Assembly (NCBI RefSeq): GCF_028640845.1
Contig: NC_080541.1
Coordinates: 173,509,002 to 173,573,001, forward strand
Direction of reading: 5' to 3'
DNA from: Ahaetulla prasina
Lineage: Eukaryota > Chordata > Lepidosauria > Squamata > Colubridae
DNA length: 64,000 nucleotides
The translations under genes and the position numbers were made by a program. Shown here in pieces: positions 34,319 through 46,420 of this stretch; position 1 is the stretch's first letter, and each line of letters starts with the position of its first letter. The notes under the pieces were generated by a model, which worked only from the letters and a program-made list of their open reading frames with translations, had not been told where the DNA came from and ran no database searches.

Positions 34319-34444
34319 CATGGGTGTCAAACTCACAGCGTCATGTTGTTGTCTTGTGATGTATCACAATGTTTTTTCCCTTCGCGAAACTGGGGTGGCG
34401 TGGCCTGTGCATAACGCATCCGGTTGCCAGTTTGACACCTTATG
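34319..34444. mobile_element. hAT-type MITE (GGGTGTCAAACTC family)
   Basis: The left end catgggtgtcaaactcaca and right end gccagtttgacacct are inverted repeats. The size is close to the 135-bp copy at 13615. The flanking 8-mers do not match. Confidence 0.65.
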
Positions 34445-35212
34445 CTCACTTTTTCCCAACATGAATGCCTTCCAATAACCTTGGTATGGTTTCATTCTTC
34501 ATATAATTTGCCTCTTTTAATAAAAAACAGCTTTCTTTTGGTCTTGGGAGCTAGGATTAATTTACTTCCTGAGACAATGGCTTTAGCCCAGCTCTGGTAT
34601 AAAAGAGCAGCAAAAAAAGGCCAGATGGTATATTAATAGCAACATAAAGCCAATCCTCTGTAGCCAAAAGATCAGGTATTTTAACAGAAGAATAGCAATC
34701 GTAATCCTTTGAAGATTAAGAAGCTAAGAGAGGCATAAGTTAGAGAAAATGATTCATGGTGAGATAGAAACGGTTCATTGTTCCTACGTTTTTTTATAAC
34801 ATCATATCTCTTTAATTAGCATATGGCATTCCTGAATATATCCGGTGCCAAGCAAAATTCTATAAGGATTATCTTACTGCATATCACATGATGGAAATAA
34901 ATAAAACAGATTGCACTACTCATCCCCAGTTTAACTTGCTTCCATAAAAACTGATTCCTATTCAAATACTAGATGGAAAATTAAAAGTAATTTCAGCAGG
35001 AACTGAAAAATAACAGCAAAGCAAAGTTTGCAGCCTGGAGTTTTCTTGTGCAACTTGCACTACTGTGTCCTGTTTCTCCTTTCCTTTAACTTTCTTCATT
35101 GTTGTCTCACCTGGTGGTCTGTAGAATTCAGTTTGGGAATCTTGAGCCTGTTCCTAATGTTCCATTCTGCAAGTAACTGGATTATCTCATTACCTTGTTG
35201 CTTGATCTGACC

Positions 35213-35285
35213 CAGTGTTTCTTAACCACAGCAACATCAAGATGTGTGGATTTCACGTCCAGAATTCCCCAGCCAGCATGAACAA
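35213..35285. mobile_element. Half of a palindromic hAT-type element
   Basis: Only the left arm remains: cagtgtttcttaaccacagc, aagatgtgtggatttcac, agaattccccagccagcatg. Compare the complete foldback at 35449-35573. Confidence 0.55.
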
Positions 35286-35448
35286 CTAGGGCTAACTATT
35301 TGTGATGGCAATTGAGCACAGCAATCTAAACTTCATTTAGACTAATTACCATATTTTACTATACTAAATTACCATCTAGTCTAATTACCATATTTTATAA
35401 ATGGTTTTTTACTTCTAAGGAAATAGGAAGATTTTAGTCAAAACAATA

Positions 35449-35573
35449 AAGTGTTTTTCAACCCTGGCAATTTTAAGATGTGTCAAGTTCAATTTTCAGA
35501 ATTCCCCAATCAGTCTTCCTGTTGAAGAGTTGAAATTTTCACAAGTTAAAGTTGCCAAGGTTGAGAAACACTG
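35449..35573. mobile_element. Palindromic hAT-type foldback element
   Basis: The left arm gtgtttttcaaccctggc and right arm gccaaggttgagaaacactg are inverted repeats. The arms continue inward through attttaagatg and the gaattcccca core. It folds on itself over almost its whole length. Confidence 0.75.
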
Positions 35574-35575
35574 TT

Positions 35576-38370
35576 TGACAATGTCTCTTATTTAAAACAT
35601 GACCTGGCAAATCTTATTTGGAGTAGTGATTTCCTGAAAATCTTCTTGAAAATTCCTTAGTAGGCATTTTGAGTGTGTGCAGCCATGATGATGATGATGA
35701 TGATGATGATGATTGGAAACAAAAGATTTAGAGTCAAAGAGATGACCTTGAAAGAAATAGGCCAGAACTAAGGAAAAAGAGCTGCAACATTATTTACGAC
35801 CTGGAAATTAGACAGTATTCAAGCAGCTCAGATAGACTCCTCGCTAATTGACTGGGATATAAGAGACAGGGAAAGTAAATAACAGTGTCCAAATTTCCAT
35901 AAGTATAGCCAGTCATCATAAAGAATAGCATTAATTTTCATGGGAGGGGTGTCTATTTTCTGATCTGGTCTACTTGGTAGGGCAGACTGAATACTGGTGG
36001 AAAAAGAGATGGAAAAAGCTGATGGGGATCAGATTTCATCATTTTTGAGAACACATTGAACTTTTATCCTTCATGAATCTATTGGGACAATACATGTGAG
36101 AGTAAGGAAAAAATCCTTTCTAAACAGAATAAATAATACTGGAGGTGAAATGTATTAGAAAAAAGAAACCAGAAAATATCTTAATAAAGGAAACACGTCC
36201 TCAAATTGCATTGAACTCTTGTGACTATATGGGCACAACCAAGCAAAGTTCTTAACAGAGTTGTCCAGAATATATTGTGTAAAAAAAAAAAAAAGTTGAG
36301 ATGGTAGCCACAATTTATATTAAAACAACAACAACCAAGCAGAGCTTTGGTTCTACCCTTGGAATCTCCATTTTAACTTTTTAGATCATATTCTATGGAT
36401 ACTCCTGTTTCTTAGAAACAGTAGAAAGTGGTTTTCTATTCCATCTTACAACTCTCTCTTTTTCCATTCTAGTCTAACCTATAGCTGAAATGACGTTGGT
36501 CTCTCATTGTTTCTTCAATGTCTCCAAGAAAGCTGCATGGACATCAACCTGTAGTCACCAGGAGCTATACTTCACTAGATGGAGACTTTACCTTTTTAAA
36601 CCTCTTAGAGGAAATGAAATTATTTTTCTCAAAAAAAAAAAACCCCCAACCTAAGGATTTGAAAATGAACATCTTTTAATATTAATTGAATTAAAGCAGC
36701 ATGCTGCCATCTCTTATAAAGCTAGAAGAATCAGACTGGTTAATGGGTTCTCAAGCTAATCAAAAAATTAATTAAGCGTTTAGTGAGGATTTCAAATCCC
36801 TCAATTGGATTTGAAGGAGGCTGTTTTCCTGTTTCTTTCAAGCTTTGCTTATTTTACTATAATAAGAGGGTGGTTAACAAAACATCTATCTCTTTTACAT
36901 GATCTTCCCTGGAAGTCATTCTTTGCAGAAGAAATAGTTAAAGCAAAGATGTTAATCATATTAATTTTGTCAGGCTCCTATTGCAAATATTTTTCATCTC
37001 TAATGCTCCCAAGCCATGTGAATCTTGAGCAAACTTGAACCAATCACGAGCATCATTGCCATTGGTTCCCTAACCTTTGGAAAAAACAAGCAAAGTTTTT
37101 ATAACATACATGTCTGTCCATGTAGTTACCAGGTATCACGCTTATCTTGGAGATGTTAAATTTAATTTCCTTTACTATATTCTAATAATTTGGAGATATA
37201 TAAAAGAGTAAGGTAGCCACTTATACATTGTGAATTTAGTTTAATATTTTGTATACTGTACCTACCCCAATATATTGGATGTTTTCATGTAGAGGATTAG
37301 GATGTTATTTTTTTGATATAATTTTAATTTAGATATATTTGGTACATAGATGCTTGTTCAGGTTTTCTTGAAAATAAATAGGTAGGATTCCCCAATATAG
37401 AGGAAATAAAGCTGAACAAGTTTCTATATTTATTTTCATTCATACACATTACCTGAGAATTATAAGCAACCAGGCAAGGCAGTGTTATTCAAAGGTGCTT
37501 GAAATCAAAGATAATATTTCCCTACTGTAATTTATTCAGATTCAGAGAACTGAATGAAAAAGAAGAAACTTCAAGTTACATTTCTGGTTGAAATTTGAAT
37601 TACAAATTGATTGACCATGAAAGATGAAGGAATATATTCTGTTGGTGTACTTTATGTTCAAGGGAATTAATAGAATAGATATTCCCACCAATATAAATTA
37701 TTTCTGTAGAAAGAGAGTAAATTTATGCTTAATGCAAGCTGCATAGAAAGATAATATTAAAAATTTGACATGTTGGCATCCAAGGGTTCATGTAAATGCT
37801 GAGTTAAATTCAAGCCAGTGACTCTGAGATCCTATTAGAATCAACAGGACATGGGATTCAAAGGGATTCAGTGGGATATGTGCTCAACAATACTTGGATT
37901 GATCCATTGGATTGGAATTCAGCCTTGGATTTTGTAATGTGAGAAACAAAGATAGGTCGTGAACGTGTTATAGAGATTTTCTCTTCTACCATTTGCACAC
38001 TGAAATCTCTGGAACTGTTAGTTTGGAAATTATAAGTAGAATATGTTTGAGACTCTGCAGCATACTCTGCAGCAGAATTCTCCCTAAGTACTACTTGGAA
38101 ATGTAATAGCAGTACCTACACTATCTAGCAGCATCCTTTTGGCATTGTGTCCAAGCATAAATAAATTATTTTCACATATTTCTTATTGCTCAGGTGGGCT
38201 CCTTCTGGCAGGACACTAGATTTTGAATAAAAAATATGATCTGTGTCACTCTCAATATTTGATCAATTTTCTGGGATCTGAGAGTTTGCAAGACTTGTTG
38301 TTTTTAATGAAACTAATGAATGTCGTACTTTTGAATTTTTATACTTCTGCTTCATCATTGCCCTACTAAC
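35576..38370. other. No recognised gene; (GAT)n at 35685-35713
   Basis: About 2.8 kb of AT-rich sequence. The stretch 36660-36800 has several AATTAATT-type boxes. No coding frame is supported. Confidence 0.4.
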
Positions 38371-38373
38371 AAG

Positions 38374-38935
38374 TTACAGCATACCACTTTATAATGCCTT
38401 GGTAAGGCCGCACTTGGAATACTGCATCCAGTTTTGGTTGCCACGATGTAAAAAAGATGTTGAGACTCTAGAAAGAGTGCAGAGAAGAGCAACAAAGATG
38501 ATTAGGGGACTGGAGGCTAAAACATATGAAGAACGGTTGCAGAAACTGGATATGTCTAGTTTAATGAAAGAAGGACTAGGGGAGACATGATAGCAGTGTT
38601 CCAATATCTCAGGGGCTGCCGCAAAGAAGAGGGAGTCAAGCTATTCTCCAAAGCACCTGAGGGTAGGACAAGAAACATTGGGTGGAAACTAACAACCTAG
38701 AACTAAGGAGAAATTTCCTGACAGTTGGGACAATTAATCAGTGGAACAACTTGCCTCCAGAAGTTGTGAATGCTCCAACACTGGAAGTTTTTAAGAAGAT
38801 GTTGGATAACCATTTGTCTGAAGTGGTGTAGGGTTTCCTGCCTAAGCAGGGGGCTGGACTAGAAGACCTCCTAGGTCCATTCCAGCTCTTTTATTCTATT
38901 CTATTATGTTCTATTCCATCCAACCATTGTTGTAC
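38374..38935 (+). mobile_element. CR1 LINE C-terminal domain and 3' end
   Basis: The plus frame from 38399 reads [20 protein letters not shown], then [20 protein letters not shown], the CR1 post-RT domain. One missing base near 38568 (where the sister copy has gaaaagaagg) throws it out of frame. The 3' end is complete: ggactagaagacctcctagg, ccattccagctctt, then ttattctattctattatgtt. It is the best preserved CR1 3' end here. Confidence 0.9.
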
Positions 38936-39627
38936 CAAAATAACAGAGGACAGGTTTTACATAATTTCAACAATGGATGGCTGATATTATAAAGAAACTA
39001 GAAGTCATTAGTGGATAAATCGTTATATGCGTCACCAAGCCCTCTAGTTTAAGGTGCTTTCCTCTAGTCCATGAAGAAGCATGAAAGTTTGCTAGTAGAA
39101 TGTGCTTTGACCTGATACCAATCTCTGTTTTGCCTTAGTAACAAGCCTTGTGAGTGACTCAGGGTGAGAAAGGGATAATCTTCTGTAATCTGCAGGATAG
39201 GAGGGAGCTTCTTGGCTACTAGCAAACCCCTATCTTCTTTATCAATCAAATGCTGTAGCCCCATCCATTCCAGAGATGATATTCCTGCCTCTTTCTGTCT
39301 AACACACACACATATTTTCTCATTGGCTCTCTTAAAGATACTGCCTCTTTCTGGGTCAACTTTTCTGTCTCTCATTTGGACTCTGCCTTTGTATCTCTTT
39401 CTTGCTCTCTCTAGGTGGCTGAAGAAAATAGCAGACAAGAAGTATGAACTTCTCCTTGATGGATTGAACAAAATCCACATTCTAAAGAAAGACAAAACTG
39501 AAATAAGGGAGCCGGAATTTTGATTTGTTGCTTTCCAGATACAAGTAGAGGGTGGTAAGGATTCATTCACAAGACATCAATCTTGAGGAACACATATTCA
39601 AAATAAACTACTGATTCCTTAGTAATA

Positions 39628-39702
39628 GGGTGACCATATAATTTACCACCCAAAATGGGACACTTTTGAGATTGAAATTGATGTATAGATGAAAGAGCTA
39701 AC

Positions 39703-39763
<61 letters not shown>

Positions 39764-39977
39764 GGATGATGGATGATAGATAAATATGTGTGTATATAAA
39801 TGAATCTATTTATTGTCTGGCAGATTTGACCAATAAAAAGGTGCACTGCACAAGACAGCACCGTAGAGAACCAAATAATTCCACAGAAGTCAGGGACTAT
39901 GGGAAGAAGGTGGCAGCTGCATGGGGATCTCATGTAGGAAGTAACCATCCTGCACAAACTGACATACATGGTCACCC
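39628..39977. mobile_element. TA-flanked MITE with a GATA array inside
   Basis: The ends gggtgaccat and atggtcaccc are perfect 10-bp inverted repeats flanked by TA (39626-39627, 39978-39979). The acccaaaatgggac box follows the left end. The array at 39701-39762 lies inside. Confidence 0.7.
39701..39762. repeat. (GATA)n array inside a MITE
   Basis: About 15 units ending in gatggatgatgg variants. Unlike the arrays at 19.2 and 30.4 kb it is not next to a Penelope-like end. Confidence 0.9.
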
Positions 39978-40749
39978 TACTTGATGCCATTTGCAAACTT
40001 CTAGGTGAATTTACATTGTTAGTAATGTACATTTTAGGGCCTCATTCACATCTCTAGCAAGCACTGACAGCTTGAGAACTTCCATATCTTGTTGAACTCC
40101 ATACCTTGCCGCTCTCCAAACATTGTCTAGCTATACATAATGAGAAAGACTTCAACATATGAACAGAAGCCTGCATGAACCATGATTGAAAATGCACAGG
40201 GTTCATGTACCAAACAAAAGACTTGAAAACTTGGGTAATGAACAGACTTTCATTCATCTATATGTAATTTGGAAATTATCATATTTCATCTCATTAAATG
40301 TCATCGTGAGGGTAAGATAAAGAGAAAAAAGTCCTTTGTGGCCAGCCATGACAACATTTACTCTCAAATGCTCTTCTGAAAAGTCATTTTAGTATAATAA
40401 CTTTATGGGCAGTATGACTTTAAAAGTGTCTCATGTGATATATTATCTGCACCTGGCAATTTTTTCTGGTTGGTCATTTTTCAAATCTCTTTTGTAAATC
40501 CAATATAGGAAAGTTATCCAGGTCAGTCTTTTAGTTTGTTACTTATATATCTCTTTTAATTATGAAAACGTTAGCCTGTCTATCCAGTGTAGCATCTTTT
40601 TCTACATAATTCTTGTAGTCTGTCATTTTTAAATTCACCTTCAGTTCAGTCTCAGCCTTGTCCAGTAAAACATGTTCCTCTTCCATAACATCTTTTAAAG
40701 ACAATCTAATGACAGAGGCAGACACTTCACTTTGTTCATAGAGTTGCCA

Positions 40750-41360
40750 AAGGTGTTTTGGGACAATTCTTGAATATAACTCATCTGTCTGGAACCCACA
40801 CTGCATATCGGACATTAATACAATTGAATGAATCCAGAGATATTTCACAAGAAGAGTCCTCCACTCCTCTGCTTGCAACAAAATACCTTATACCACCAGA
40901 CTCGAAATTTTGGGCTTAGACAACTTAGAACTTTGCCGTCTTCGGTCTGACCTAAGCATAGTACATAAAATCATCTGCTACAATGTCCTACCAGCCAATG
41001 AATACTTCAGCTTCAACCAAAAGAATACAAGAGCACACAATAGATACAAACTCATGGTAAACCAATCCAAACTAGACTGCAGAAAATACAACTTCAGTAA
41101 TAGAGTTGTCAACACCTGGAATGCAGTACCTGACTCTGTGGTTTCTTCCCCAAATCCCCAAAACTTTAACCTTAGTCTGTCTACTGTAGACCTCAACCCA
41201 TTCCTAAGAGGTCTGTAAGGGGTGTGCATAAGTGCACCAGCATGCTTACTGTCCCTGTCTTAATGTTTTCTTTTATTCATACCCTTTACATGTATTTATA
41301 ATGATGTTTACACTTGTATCTGTCATAAAATACATGCTTGATGAAAATAAATAAATAAAA
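40750..41360 (+). mobile_element. CR1/L2-clade LINE C-terminal domain and 3' end
   Basis: The plus frame 40910-41218 reads MGLDNLELCRLRSDLSIVHK, then AHNRYKLMVNQSKLDCRKYN and VVNTWNAVPDSVVSSPNPQN, clearly the same family as 9784-11090. Upstream, 40750-40900 carries the IERVQKYF/LHSSE region out of frame. The 3' end is followed by aaaataaataaataaaaaat. Confidence 0.85.
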
Positions 41361-41969
41361 AATAAAAGATGGTGTACCCTTGTCTCCTGGAGTTGTAGAA
41401 CTCCCAGAAACTGCTGTTGCATGATCTCCTCTTACAGATCATGCAACTTGAGATAACAAGAGAGAGTGGCTCTTGTGATCTCAAGTCCTCTTCTTGTCCA
41501 GAGAGAAATTGCAAAGAACTGGGCATTTCACCCACTTTTTATTCAACTGTGGACATCAACTCTCATCAGAGCTGTCTTTGCTATTTCTTCCCCAGGAATC
41601 AGGAATTTAGATCTTAAGCCTGCCTCTGTATATTTCTTTAGCCTCACTTGATTTTTTTCTTAAGTAAAACTGAAGAGACTCAGAGGGATGTGAGATCCAT
41701 GCTCCGTAACAGATCATGAAAATATTCCATTCTAGAATGTCTAGATGGTATCTCTTCAATAAAAATGTACTGAAACCTTTGAAAAACATGGCAAGAGCTA
41801 CACGGATTGTCTTCCTTAAGAGTATAGCATTTTTTCAAAAGATACCTTTATGATTAATGCAAAATAAAAACCAAAGGCTTTCTTGTGGTTTTCATATGTG
41901 TACCTGCAAGCAGGAGAGGTGCATTTGACAAAAATGGTATAATCCTTGCAGAGAACCAATGTTTTAAAA

Positions 41970-42057
41970 CAGGGGTCTCCAACCTTGGCAGCTTTAAGTC
42001 TGGAGGACTTCAACTCCAAGAATTCCCCAGCCAGTTTTCTGGGAGTTGAAGTCCTCC
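41970..42057. mobile_element. Palindromic hAT-type element, right terminus missing
   Basis: The left end caggggtctccaaccttgg is identical to that of the 74-bp element at 1749. The arm ctggaggacttcaactcc pairs with gggagttgaagtcctcc. The closing end has been lost. Confidence 0.65.
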
Positions 42058-42099
42058 TTTAAAAGACACTCTTTGGAAAATGATTTAAAAGAGGGGAGG

Positions 42100-44863
42100 C
42101 ATACTATATATGTCAAACGGGACATCTCTGTGTTGGGGATGGAGATATTGCAATATTTTATTACAGCTTCTTCAAAAATCTTCATTTAAACCAAGTAGTA
42201 TTCACTCAAGGTCATTCAAGTTTCATTTAGTACTGACCTTCTTCAAACGTCATCAAAGCCCTTGTTCAAAGCCTGGGAAACTATGCTGTGAAAAGAACAA
42301 TTCACAAAATGAACGGAAAAGAGTTTGCTTCCCCTGGATGACAATTAAAATGTGCAGGATTCATAAGCTCCAATGTGCTGTTTGGAATCAGCTTCTGAGT
42401 GCTCTGTTTCTCAGCTGCTCAGCCTACTGGCAATGTAAGTAAGCACATGGAAAGAATGGTGGGAAAAGATGCAAAACTTAGGTTGGGTGGGGATGCAGAG
42501 TGGGTTGGCACCACCGAGTCATGCTGTGTCTACCTGAGCCCCTTTCTAAAACACTTCTTTGAAGTGGCAATCTAGCAAATACACTCAATCAATTATAAAT
42601 GAAATAATCTTCTTAAAATATTAGAGATTTGGGAGCTAAGCAATACTGGAAGATTATAGTGAGAAAATCAGTTTTAGAGCTTCCTAAAGTGACAGAAAGA
42701 GAATAATCGGAAGAAATGGTGAGAATTTTAAAACGATTATGTAGATTTGTGTCAGTGAAAGTGTCCCAGCAATCCTGAGCTCATCTCTTGTATGCTGGAA
42801 ATAGATTAAGACCAATCCTTTCTTAAAGGGTAAGGTTGCTTTCAAGTTTATCTCTCTGTCTTTTCCTCTCTCCCTCTCTTTTTAGTGACCTTAACATTAT
42901 TGTAAAACTGGAATGAAATTTCAGACTCAAGGACATTATTCAGTAGTGTGATATCAAAGACGGAATGAAAGTGGAAAGACTCAGAAGAAGCTCTAAGTAA
43001 GATTTTTTTCAGACAACTTGAAAAGGGCTTCAGGCCTCAATGCTAAGACTTTCAGCTTTATCCAAAGCATATTTACCCAGAAGTCCATTCAATTATTTCA
43101 CTGGAACTTGTGTTTCATAGCACATAGAAGTCAAATTGTAGAATACACTTTGCTCCATCTTTAAGCCAGTCAAGCACGTAACATCCCAGCAGTGGCACAC
43201 AGCATGACTTAAAAGTGCTTGGGTATTGGATGTAAAATGAATAATGCAAAATCCATGGCTGTATCCGGACTGCCTCCAATACCCTATCTTTCTTGGAACC
43301 AATTCAGAGGTTTCCAGAAGCTTCCTCAAACAAAGTAGGGGGAAAAAAAGGAAAGGAAGGAGGAAGAAAGTTTATAGCTATGTTAGACGTGGTGTCACAA
43401 TTTGTCCCATGAGCTCTGAAATATTTAGAATCACTAATTCAGAAATATCTGGAGTAACTGATTATTCAGTCTGCAAAATCCATCTTCAAGAAGAGTTTAA
43501 ATTATAGACCTCATGTTTAGGTCTACCTGATTGGCCAATGCTTCTCTCTGGCTTGTCCATGTGCTCTAAACTAAAGAGATCTACTTTGCCTGTATTATGC
43601 AAGCTTTTGGACTAAAAACCACTCATTTTTTTAAATCATTCAAAAATAGACATTTCCAAAATTGAGAATTTGTAGATTAATTGCCTTAAAAGTGCCATCC
43701 TTTGGACAGAAAGCTTATCAGAAGCAGATGGTATGCCTATTTCCATTCACTGGCTTAATTTTTGCTTAACTTTTCCAGCAAAACTTGAAGTACCATTGCT
43801 ATGAAGCATTCCCCATTGATCGGTTCCCATTATAAAATGTTTCTTTCCTTGTCAGGTGTGCTTTCCCCATTCAATTGAGCCCAAGACCCTAAAAATCAAT
43901 ATGAAAGCAACCTTAGGGTCAGAGGTCAATGAGGTCTTTAACAAATGTGTCAGGTGCTCTTGATTTTAGCAGGCTTCAGACTACTTCAAAGCCCTTTCTG
44001 ATATATCATAGGTTTTGCTAAGTTGTCATAAAGCAAATTTGCCACAGCTGATTTAGACAGAATGAAGGTAAGAACAAAAGAGAAAGGTGGAAAGTACTCT
44101 GAGGGTACTCAATGAAAATAGCTTATGGGCAATTCATGGTAGAACAGCAAGGGAAAGCAAATTATGAAAATGTAAAATACATCTACTTTTTTTTTTTACT
44201 TCCCTGAGAAAGTAAGCCGGTTGAAGGAAATAATAGGAGGAATAATATTATCCCAATTTAAAAGCAATCATGACAGTGATATGTGTTAGAACAACAGATA
44301 TTAAAAGTTAGTTAAGCTTTCAAGCAAAATTTAAGTTAAAGCAGCATATTCTCAGATGAGTGTAAAACAACATTCTGAAGCAAAGGATCTGGCCCTTTGG
44401 CACAAAGGATCTGAATTTTGAACAAAATAAAAAGGGGAAATGGTTTTTTTCCCCTAAGAACAAAATTCTGATGATAAATGGCCTTTCATTCTGCAAAATG
44501 TATTAACGAGGCTTCACTATGCAACCAATTGCACAAAAGCCAATTTAATTTCATGTTTGGGTCATTTATCTCTCCAGCTTTTTGTTACCTATAATTTGGC
44601 TCCAGATCTTTTTCAAAACTCATTATGAAATATAATCAAAATTCACATTCCTTTACTGGGACAGTGTTGACTTTTTCTTTAAAGGTACAGTAACCAAAAT
44701 AAGATCTCTAACTTTGTCTGCTTAAAGCCACCACCCTCCTCCATTCTTCTAGAAATAAGAATGTGGTTCATATCAATTGGATCAAACATATATTTTATAT
44801 GATAATTTGCACTAAGAAATCCCAGTGATCTAGAAACTTAGTCATGCTAAAAATAATTTTACT
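42100..44863. other. No recognised gene
   Basis: About 2.8 kb without a nameable repeat. Open frames such as 42110-42442 have no domain I recognise. Confidence 0.4.
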
Positions 44864-44865
44864 TA

Positions 44866-45522
44866 CCATATTTTTTGCACTCTAAGATGCATCGGACCAT
44901 AAGACACACATTAGCTTTAGAGGAGGAAAACAAGAAAAAAAATCTGCATCTGACTCCAAGCATCCATCCAGTATTCATCTGGCTAGCGTCCTTGCAGCAA
45001 ACAGCAAATAACCTAGTCAGCTTCAGCACATTATTGCAGCCCCAGCACTCATCAAGGCTCCGTTCCATTGCGTCCACCATCGGTCAACTGAGCTGAGCTG
45101 CCGCTGGCGCCAGGAAGTGCTGGAACCTTCACTTCTGAGCAGCTGATTGGCGGTTGGATCGGTCTCCTGGAATACCACCGATCAGCTGATCTAGGTGGCG
45201 GGGATTGCTGCTGCTGTCTATTGCCACTGCCACTGCTTGCTACCGCCACTGCCATTCGCTGCAGCCTAGAATGGCTGATTGGCAGTATTCGGGAGGCCGA
45301 TCCAACCACCTTTCAGCTGCTCAGCAGCGAAAGCTCCAGTGTTCCCCACCGGCAGCAAATGGTGGCAGTGGTGACAGGCAGCGGCAGTGACAAGTGGCGA
45401 TGGCAAATGCCATGGCCCCAACCCCCCTCCCCACACCACAATATTAGCTCCATAAGACGCACAGACATTTCCACCCAGTTTTTGGGGCAGAAGAAGTGCG
45501 TCTTATAGTGCGAAAAATACGG
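44866..45522. mobile_element. 657-bp TA-flanked DNA transposon remnant with GC-rich core
   Basis: The ends ccatattttttgcactctaa and, in reverse, ccgtatttttcgcactataa are long inverted repeats flanked by TA (44864-44865, 45523-45524). The interior (45040-45420) is GC-rich and itself holds an inverted pair: gagcagctgattggcggttg versus the reverse of ccaaccacctttcagctgct. The open frames across it have no transposase motif. Confidence 0.75.
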
Positions 45523-46261
45523 TAAATAAAGACACAATGATCTTACACGATCTGCTATCAACAAGCTTTCTACTTTGAAGGCGCTTTGTTTTAAAACTAG
45601 ATGAGGACTTGGATACCTTAAGCGGAAGGTTGTGGTCTGTGACAGAGGATTTTAGATCTACATAGCAACCAATGTTCTCCCTTGCTTCTTTAGAAGATCA
45701 TTGTCTTCAGCATGGATGGAGTAGAGGTAGAGACTGGGACAGGGGGAAAAGAAAGAGCACATTCAGGCAGAAACCAATTCCTACATATTATTTGCCAGTG
45801 ATGAAAAATAAACTAGGGCTGCCCAAAGCATCCAAAGAAAGCACTTCATAAAATGCATTAGAACAAATGAAGCCCTGCCCTTTGAAATCTTTAAAGAGCT
45901 GCATCATTTGGAAAACTCACAGAGTGACTTCAAAAGTCCTTCCCAGCTCTCTGCATGTGCATGCTTGCATAGCCATTTTGCTTCAGCTGCAATCTCAGTA
46001 GAAGCATTGTCAGCATATACGCACAGAGACAACAGGACAGCCTTTATAGAAATTTTTGGATACTTCCAGGTGATGCAGCTGCTTTTATGATCCAAAGAGG
46101 GGGTGACTACTGGTAATGCTAACTTGTTTTGAGAAACGAGCACTGACAGAACAGTTTTATAATCTCTGGCACTGAAACTGTTTTTTTACCATTTTAGAGC
46201 AAAATAAATAAACATGATCAATACAAATGATTATTGTATGGACAAAATCACCCAGAAGAAG

Positions 46262-46420
46262 ACTTTTTAAGGTTATTGAGTCCAACTCCTTGCTCAGTGC
46301 AGGAATCTATATTAAACATTTGTGGCAGATGGCTGTCTAGCCTCTGTTTTAACAACACAGATTATGACTTCCCTTGCTAATCAGTTCCATTGTTGAACTG
46401 TTTTTGATAATTGGTTCCAC
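46262..46420 (-). mobile_element. Old CR1-like LINE 3' end fragment
   Basis: On the minus strand it reads as the CR1 3' region (ccaacaatggaactgattag, gctagacagccatctgccac, aaggagttggactcaataac). It is highly diverged. Confidence 0.5.

Noticed and set aside
39064..39570. 168-residue open frame on the minus strand
   Set aside because: No motif, no repeat match and unusual composition; long frames arise by chance in a 64-kb window. The opposite strand has a slightly better exon-like signal, reported as a finding.
41970..42064. 8-bp target duplication ttttaaaa / ctttaaaa for the palindromic element
   Set aside because: The right terminal repeat is absent and the match is low-complexity, so it is probably chance.
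45052..45508. Overlapping GC-rich frames that look coding
   Set aside because: They lie inside the TA-flanked transposon remnant and are open on both strands because of GC content; no transposase motif.
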